Assembly: GCA_020310875.1 (NCBI GenBank)
Contig: CM035417.1
Coordinates: 85,474,417-85,538,416, forward strand
Reading direction: 5' to 3'
Origin: Ceratopteris richardii
Lineage: Eukaryota; Streptophyta; Polypodiopsida; Polypodiales; Pteridaceae
Length of the DNA stretch: 64,000 nt
The position numbers and the translations under genes were made by a program. The notes under the pieces were generated by a model. It was not told where the DNA came from and ran no database searches. It worked only from the letters and a program-made list of their open reading frames with translations. Shown here in pieces: positions 57,701 through 64,000 of the stretch (position 1 is the first letter of the stretch; each line of letters starts with the position of its first letter).

Positions 57701-57822
57701 CCGCACTGTAGCGAGAGGCATATCGTATCTAGCCGATCCGCACTGTAGCAGCGGCATATATTTGTATTCACCTGTTCCGCACTGTAGCGGATTTTTGTAT
57801 CGTCGACCCGCACTCTAGCGGG
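57701..57822. repeat. Cluster of four palindromic CCGCACTGTAGCGG motifs
   Basis: Copies at 57,701-57,713, 57,738-57,750, 57,777-57,790 and 57,807-57,822 (the last CCCGCACTCTAGCGGG). Each is a 4-5-bp stem (CCGC/GCGG) around a six-base centre, spaced 30-39 bp, with TGTATCGT-like spacers. Possibly transposon subterminal repeats or protein-binding sites. Confidence 0.65.
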
Positions 57823-58160
57823 CATCAATGTATCGTTCAAATTTTATTGGTCGACCGCCGTTACTTTTTGATCATATCATTGAGCTTTGTGTGCATCCCA
57901 TGTATTACTGTTGTTTCTGATTGTCTCTTTCCCGATGCCTACAGTCTCATGCGTACGCACGCACGTTCGTCTCGTCACTTCCGAGGGGCAGGGGCCCTAC
58001 GAGGATCGCACACACTCCAGAGAGTATAGGCGAGGCGCCCAGCACGTAGATGCCGCTCGCAGGACAGCGGGAACGGGCGCACACCTGTAAAAGGGGCCTG
58101 ATCCAACCCCCGCGCCGGCTTCCTGCGCGACCTCCTTCTTCCCAACACCGTCACCGCTTT
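57823..58160. other. GC-rich segment
   Basis: 57,940-58,160 is notably GC-rich for this window (AGGGGCAGGGGCCC, CCCCCGCGCCGGC). No coding family recognised; could be the end of an LTR or a leader. Confidence 0.35.
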
Positions 58161-58520
58161 GCTTGATTTTTTGTTAATGCAACATCTCCTTTGTTGCCAC
58201 TACTCCTTGCCCTGAGCCACAACTCCTCCTCCATAAGCAAGGCATTGAATTCTTTAAAAGTTAGATACTGAGGTTTGATTTGAGTATTAAGGGTAATTAA
58301 TAAACCATCTAAATTCGATGGAGAGATTCAAAGACAATGTTGATTCCCTGGCTTGAAGGCAACCAAGAATGCTTCCTTCAATGTTTCCCACATGAGGAAG
58401 TGATCCTCCTCGAACTAGCTGAACCACTTGTTTTCCAATCTATCCAAGGTTGTAGGAAAAAGGGCGGGGAAGACATCCATCCTCCCTTCCACGCTTGTGC
58501 TTTTGTGTAGCACTAGGAAT
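58161..58520 (-). pseudogene. Possible gypsy gag remnant
   Basis: A minus-strand frame with one stop reads MDVFPALFPTTLDRLENKWF and MWETLKEAFLVAFKPGNQ, resembling the capsid region of plant retrotransposon gag proteins (length and the W..LKEAF motif). Short and broken; low certainty. Confidence 0.35.
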
Positions 58521-58931
58521 AATCTTAGATGATATTCATGGTCCTGAATTGAAGTCCCCTATAGGGAAGTGGATGTTGATCCAAGATAGTAATGAAGCAA
58601 TATCCCCATGGGCCATGGTAGATTTAGGCAATGAGGTTTGTGGGTGGCTGTCTTCAAGATTTGAGTACCATATTTCTCTCCCCCTATGGTTGGGAGGTCT
58701 GTAGGGAGTTCGAATGGGGCTAAGAGAGTTATGATCATAGCGGATCCTAGTCATAGAATGCATGGAGGCATTTTAAAATACAAAAAATGACACGGCCAAC
58801 CAAATCAGTATGACTCTATGGTCCCAACGTGTGCCAAAATTTGTAGATTGTTTTGGGTTGGTATTAAGGGGCAGTGAGGACTATTTAAGAGTAATCGGTC
58901 ACAATACCTTTTAAGAATGTGCCCACAAAAA
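58521..58931. other. Spacer left of the full copia-A element
   Basis: No recognised gene. The last bases before the LTR are ACAAAAA. Confidence 0.45.
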
Positions 58932-59165
58932 TGTTGATAAATTTAGATAGTGATGTATGTGAACACTCTAGGATTGTCAGGGCACTGTTTTCCCTCTTTA
59001 GGATGTCTTTTTCCCTCTGCTTGTATATATGCCTATAGCCCTAACAGGTTACTTATCTTTGTACATTCTTGTGGTAATACATTCAGTATTGTGTGTTGTG
59101 CTCCAAGCTTCTTATTCTTCCTTGTGTTGTTTGTGTGCTTCCATAGACCTCGAAGTACTCCGACA
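58932..59165 (+). repeat. Copia-A 5' LTR
   Basis: Starts TGTTGATAAATTT and ends TACTCCGACA. It contains CTTGTATATATGCC, a possible TATA region near 59,022. It differs from the 3' LTR at many positions, so the insertion is old. Confidence 0.85.
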
Positions 59166-59167
59166 AT

Positions 59168-59182
59168 CGGTATTAGAGCAGG
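59168..59182 (+). other. Copia-A primer-binding site
   Basis: CGGTATTAGAGCAGG, two bases after the LTR. Two changes from TGGTATCAGAGCAGG. Confidence 0.75.
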
Positions 59183-59517
59183 TCACTACTTCATCTAGGG
59201 CATCGTTGACATCCCTCCAATCACAGTCTCAGAATCGCATAAAATTTGCTGAGCATACTGAGCATGATTAGGAGATCAAAACAACTTCATTTTGTGGTGC
59301 CGAAATCATGACATGAGCTTGTTTCGGCCTCCAAACGCACTATCATCGTGCTTATGTAGGCAATTTCATCTTTTTGTGCCAAAGATATATACAGGTTTTG
59401 GTTCATCAGTATAAGCATCTTGAAGTTTGGTATAGGTTTAACAAAACTTGATAAGGTAGTTCTATTCAACTTTTTGAGATACAATCAATTTTATGCATCA
59501 GACTATTTTAGTCAATG

Positions 59518-60421
59518 GCCATGGCTGAAAGTAGTGATGTATTCCGTATGCTGGCTATTGAGGATAAGTTGGATAGTACCAATTACCCATTGTAGGCTTA
59601 TATGATGCGTCATGTATTGGTTGCAAAAGGACTATGGAATATTGTGCAGGGTGTTGAAAAACATCCTATTTCATTTGCAAACACAATTGGTGAAGGTGAT
59701 GCAGATGGAATTTAAGATGAAGATATTCTTTTATTCGTGCTATGGTTCCTGCTACACCTACTGTAGAGAAAATGTTTTGGGATGATAAAGATGCTCAGGC
59801 ACATGCATTGATAGCCTTGTTTGTCAACGTGCCATTATTTCTCACATTCACTCTTGCAGAACAACTAAGGATGCTTGGGATACACTTACCACGTTATAGG
59901 TTGAAAGGAATGAGGCTCGTGTTGCTTACCTCAAAAAACAGTTGGAGAGTGAGCACATGAATGAACGAGATTCCATGGATAGTTGTCTAATAAAGATCAA
60001 AGATTTGAAGGAACAATTAATCTCTACTAATGAGGTCTTGTGTGACAGTTCACTTGTGCAAACTGTTCTAAATGGTCTTCCCAATTCATATCAGATTTTT
60101 GCTTCTACTCTTCATTTGATGATGAAAGGCAATCCAAATGACTTAACATTTGCGGAGTTAGTCTCTATTTTGTTGCAGGAAGATCATAGGTCCATAATGC
60201 GTGTTATAGATCAAGCTTTCCTAGCTAGTCAGAAGGGCAAAGATAAATGGATCTCTTCTACTAGTAAGCAAAAATATGCTACTTTTGCACAATCAAAGAA
60301 GGAAGATAGAGACAAGAAGAAAACAGGAAAGAAAAAATTGTTTTGCAAATACTGTAAAGGAATTGATCATGTCATAAAGAGCTATCCAAAACTTGTTGCT
60401 AAAGAGGCAAGGAAGAAATAG
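59518..60421 (+). pseudogene. Copia-A gag
   Basis: It begins MAMAESSDVFRMLAIEDKLD, then TNYPL with TAG in place of the Trp codon, and RHVLVAKGLWNIVQG. Frames shift, then 59,942-60,421 is open: NERDSMDSCLIKIKDLKEQL, LNGLPNSYQIFAST and the zinc knuckle CKYCKGIDHVIKSY, where the last Cys is Tyr. Gag forms the particle that packages element RNA. Confidence 0.8.
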
Positions 60422-61990
60422 GCTGGAATGGTTGTTGTAGAGGCATCTATATCCAAAATAGAGTCTAGTAATCTTGTGCAGAATGAAGAATAGGCATTTA
60501 CCACTGTTTTTTTAGTTATGACCCATCGTCTCATGAACAATGTATGCCTACAGTAGACTCAGATGTTTGGTACTTTGATAGTGGGATGAACAAACATATT
60601 ACCTTGTAACATAGTTTCTTCACTTCACTCGAGCCTGCCCTACAGGGAATACTATCACATGCACCAACAACTCCTCTTATCTTGTTATGGGAGTAAGTAA
60701 GATCATTCTAACTACTGCTGATGGTAGTTCTTTTACATTCTCAGATGCTTTATTTATGCGAGGGATCAAGAAGAATCTGTTATCAATTTCAATTTTAGAC
60801 AATATTGGCTTGGTTGTGAAATACATTGATGATAGATGTATAGTTCATGATCTATCAAATGGCAATGTCATTATTGCTTCTGGCATATTATGTCATGGGT
60901 CGTATAAGCTCATAGATTATGAAAAATCTATTAATGATTTAGCATGTGCAGTACATGATTCTTAGGCTATGTCAGATGCAAAGCTTTGAAATGCACGCTT
61001 TGGTCATCTGAATTTTGCTAGTTTGCTATGCATGCAGAAATCTGAATGGTGTCCTCTTTACCGAAACTTGAGGCATTGGTAAACATGTTTATGAAGGTTG
61101 TATCTTGGGCAAAATGTAGTGCTCCTTTTTTCCAAAAGATGGTTAAGTTTGAGCAACTTAAAAACTGCAAGTTGTTCACACTAATGTCTGTGGTCCTATG
61201 CAGCCACACTCTTTTGGAAATTATCTTTACTTCTTGAATTTCATTGATGATTTTTCCAAGAATGCATGAGTATATCCATTGAAAGCAAAGTTTGAAGAGT
61301 CTTTCTGCTTCAAACAGTTTTTGTTTTTGGTTAAAAATCTATCAGCATGTAAAATGGGCATCCTCCATTCTGATCGAGGGGGGAATAATTGTCTTTTGAC
61401 TTCAATGCATTTCTGGTTGAAGGTGGAATAAAATGTCAATGTACACTACCATACACACCTCGATAGAATGGAGTTGCTGAATAAAAGAATAGGTGACTCA
61501 TGGAGATGGCGAGTCTATGATCAAGAGTCAAGCTTTACCACATAGTTTCTAGCTTGAGGTTGTCATGTGTGCAACATATGTACTTAACATGTGTCCCACT
61601 AAAGCATTGTAATCTATCACTCCATATGAGGCTTGGCATGGTTGCAAGCCATCTGTTGCTCACCTGCGTGTTTTTGGTTGTCTGGCATATGCATTAGAGC
61701 ATCAACAACAATGCAAGAAATTGGGTGATAATGAAAGGTATTTTTGTTGGGTACAGTTCTAAAAGCAAAGGCTGTTGTCTCTATCATCCACAGATTAAAA
61801 AAATTTTGGTTAGCCATGATGTTGTTCTTGTGGAAGTGCTATTCAGCCATTACTTTCATGTACTAAGGAGACATCTGTTAGCTCCAAAGATATGTATGAT
61901 AATTTGTTGCCTCTTTTTACAGGTGGGTAGTCTAGTGCTGGTCCTAATGAGGCAACTTCTCAACCTTTACATGTTTCATGTGATGATACA
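60422..61990 (+). pseudogene. Copia-A protease and integrase
   Basis: Protease: VWYFDSGMNKHIT near 60,565 retains the DSG triad. Pre-integrase: 60,687-60,965 (GIKKNLLSIS, DDRCIVHDLSNGNVIIASGI), then NARFGHLNFASLL. Integrase core in several frames: HTNVCGP (Asp to Asn at the first catalytic position), [30 protein letters not shown]. The end is TPYEAWHGCKPSVAHLRVFG near 61,620-61,680. Multiple stops and shifts. Confidence 0.8.
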
Positions 61991-63660
61991 GATCATTCCA
62001 TTTCTGATGCAAATTTTTATGATGCACTTGTTGATGAGAGAGTTGATATTGAGGAGGCATAAAATATGCCAAAATGGCTGGTGCAGACTTTGCATGACAA
62101 TAAACTAGATGCACCTATATCATATCATACTTTTTTTGGCTCTCATCGTGCTTTGTTTGGGTCTCGCTATGCTATGGCTGCCTTTAGTCTCTGTGATGAG
62201 AATGAGCCTATTTCGTTTGATGAAGCACAAAATTCTAAAAAATGGATTGTTGCTATGCAATCAAAATATGATGCTATCATAAAAAATGGTACCTCACCTT
62301 TATGTGACTTGCCTCCTAGCAAGAAGATCATTGCACTAAGTGGGCATACAAGCTTAAGTGTAAGCCTAATGGAACAATTGATAGGTATAAAGCTAGGCTT
62401 GTTGCAAAGGGTTATGCTCAGGAAAGAGGCATTGACTTTGGTGAGACCTTTTCTCCTACATGTCAAATCACTACTGTTCATAGCATCTCTGCACTTGCAG
62501 CATCATGGTTGGATTGGACATTCAAACTGCATTTTTGAATGGTGATTTGCATGAAGAAGTGTATGTTTTTCAACCCCGTGGCTTTGTACAAAAAGGGCAT
62601 GAAAACCAAGTGTGTAGGTTGAAAAAGGCATTGTATGGTTTGAAACAAGCACCACATGCTTGGTATGAAAAGATACATGCCTATCTCATTGCACATGGTT
62701 TTGACAATAGTCCAACTAAGAGCATCTTATATGTTAAGTGTGTAAATGAATTGCTTCTGATCATTTTTGTTTATGTTGATGACATGCTGCTCACTAGTCC
62801 TCATGAGAAGCATATTGCTGATTTTAAGGCTGATTTGCATGCCTCATTTGAGATGTCTAACTTGGGTCATTTGTATCATTATTTGGACATTCAGTTTATG
62901 CAAGTTGATGGCAGAATAGCTTTGAGTCAGATGAAATATATTGACACATTTTTGCTTTGTTTTGCCCTTGAAGACTATAAACCTATTGCCACTCCTATGG
63001 AGACAAGTTTATGATTGAGTTTTCATGATGCTAGAGATGCATTTGATGCTGTTCTCTATCACTTGGCTATTGGATGCTTCATCTACTTATGCATTACTTG
63101 ACTAGATATTTAGTTTGTTGTGTCACATATGAGCAGGTTTATGCATTGCCCAAGTGTCAAGCATTGGCAGGTGGTTAAGTGTATCTCTCGCTACTTGAGT
63201 GGTACCCAACAACTTGGATTGTTTTATCCCAAGGGGGGACCCCTACCGCCATATTTACATGCCATTTTTGACTCTGATTGGACTGGTTGCTATGACACTC
63301 ATGTGTCCACTAGTGGCTTTTGCTTCATGCTTGGTAGCTAATGTATATCTTGGTTGAGTAAGAAGCAATCTATTGTGGCCACTTCCAGTTGTGAGGTTGA
63401 GTATAGGGCAATGTTCATAGCAACTATTGAGTGTGTGTGGCTCAGACATCTTATGGCTAATTTGGGTCTGTGTGTTCCATGCTTGCACTAAGCACATTGA
63501 GGTGCGTTATCATCATGTCAGGGAGAGGTTCTCCACTAGAGAGATTAGCTTGGCATATGTGCCCACATAGGAGAACATTGTAGACCTTTTCACAAAGGCT
63601 CTGCCTAGGGAGAAGTTTGAAGCTTTTCGCAAAGCTTTGGGCTTACCTCCTTCTGTGGAT
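61991..63660 (+). pseudogene. Copia-A RT and RNase H
   Basis: 62,066 onwards: MPKWLVQTLHD, DENEPISFDEAQNSKKW. A shift near 62,330; RYKARLVAKGYAQERGIDF in the next frame; a shift near 62,505; then 62,505-63,014 open with [33 protein letters not shown] and intact YVDDMLLTS. Stops at 63,012 (TGA) and later, then SDWTGCYDTHVSTSGFCF, SSCEVEYRAMF and a deletion that removes the SQSAL segment. The RT catalytic box is intact but the polyprotein is not. Confidence 0.85.
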
Positions 63661-63726
63661 TGATTCCACATAGCTTGGCACTTTCTTATACATAAGTGCT
63701 AGCTCCTTGTTCACCGCATCACTCCT

Positions 63727-63735
63727 AGAGGGGGA
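63727..63735 (+). other. Copia-A polypurine tract
   Basis: AGAGGGGGA just before the 3' LTR start TGTTGATATATTT. Confidence 0.7.
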
Positions 63736-63737
63736 TT

Positions 63738-63969
63738 TGTTGATATATTTAGGTAGTGATGTGTGTCAACACTCTAGGACCATCAGGGCACTTTTTTCCC
63801 TCTTTAGGAGATGTTTTTTCCCTTGGCTTGTATATATGCCTATACCCCTAATGGATTACTTATCTTTGTACATTCTAGTGGTAATACATTTAGTATTGTG
63901 TTTTGTGATCCAAGCTTCTTCTTCTTCCTTGTGTTGTTCATGTGCTTCCGCAGACCCCAAACTCCAATA
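63738..63969 (+). repeat. Copia-A 3' LTR
   Basis: 232 bp starting TGTTGATATATTTAGG and ending ACTCCAATA (CA changed to TA). The flank beyond it resembles the flank of the D1-D3 LTRs. Confidence 0.83.
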
Positions 63970-64000
63970 AAAAAAGCACAATAAAACACACAAAGAAGAG
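63970..64000. other. Flank shared with the D1-D3 LTR copies
   Basis: AAAAAGCACAATAAAACACA resembles AAGCAAGTACAATAAATCAC next to the D1 LTR (inverted). The window ends here, so how far the similarity extends is unknown. Confidence 0.5.

Larger units (their letters stand above)
58932..63969 (+). mobile_element. Full-length copia-A retrotransposon, mutated
   Basis: About 5.0 kb with two LTRs (234 and 232 bp), primer-binding site, gag, protease, integrase, RT-RNase H and polypurine tract in copia order. Flanking AAAAA on both sides fits a 5-bp target duplication, though the sequence is low-complexity. Many frameshifts and stops make it non-autonomous. It serves as reference for the other copia-A pieces in the window. 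Confidence 0.88.

Overview
The window is repeat-dense nuclear DNA of a land plant, probably one with a large genome. The evidence is plant-type Ty1/copia, Ty3/gypsy and CACTA (En/Spm) elements, plant-like GT-AG introns of about 80-90 bp, primer-binding sites of the plant initiator-Met-tRNA type, and long CATA, CT/GA and TA microsatellites. I cannot name the clade; a non-seed plant such as a fern is only a guess. I see no intact single-copy host gene. Nearly everything is a transposable element, usually broken, or a duplicated block of such elements.

Layout. 1-1,224 is a truncated copy (D0) of a repeated block ending in copia reverse transcriptase. 1,225-8,311 is CACTA-1: an AT-rich telomere-motif/minisatellite region, a broken TNP2-type transposase, a second TNP1/TnpA-like gene, 12-bp subterminal repeats and the terminal CACTACAACA sequence. 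8,312-15,041 (D1) and about 22,369-28,882 (D2) are direct copies of one composite block: a 3' copia-A fragment on the minus strand, an unidentified 175-codon ORF, and the 1.6-kb long terminal repeat (LTR-B) plus gag start of a second copia family. 15,041-19,906 adds a copia RT fragment, a gypsy integrase fragment and a captured C2-domain gene fragment. All of this recurs inverted at 39,275-43,445, joined to inverted parts of D1 and D2 up to 49,113. The region is therefore a giant mosaic inverted repeat.

Inside the inverted repeat are a truncated gypsy gag-protease-RT element (28,882-32,764, minus), about 2.4 kb without recognisable genes, the end of a third CACTA family with palindromic subterminal repeats (35,499-35,749), a 1-kb CATA/CACA satellite, and CACTA-2 (36,840-39,274). 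CACTA-2 is an internal-deletion derivative of CACTA-1 that has lost almost all of the transposase. From 49,114 the 3' half of a copia-A element on the plus strand abuts, exactly at its LTR end, the 5' half of the same family on the minus strand. This resembles an autointegration product. 53.7-58.9 kb holds weak retroelement remnants, a long imperfect palindrome and a cluster of small hairpin repeats. 58,932-63,969 is a structurally complete but mutated copia-A element with both LTRs.

How the parts work together. CACTA-1 is the only locus with recognisable genes for a DNA-transposition system (catalytic TNP2 plus DNA-binding TNP1); CACTA-2 has the layout of a dependent derivative. Shared nonsense codons and shared internal deletions in copia copies D0-D3 show that these spread by segmental duplication after they were already dead. 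Hypotheses worth testing are the CACTA-1/CACTA-2 pair, the captured C2 gene whose inverted copy still has an open frame, the autointegration-like junction at 51,172/51,173, and the unidentified ORF kept in D1 and D2.
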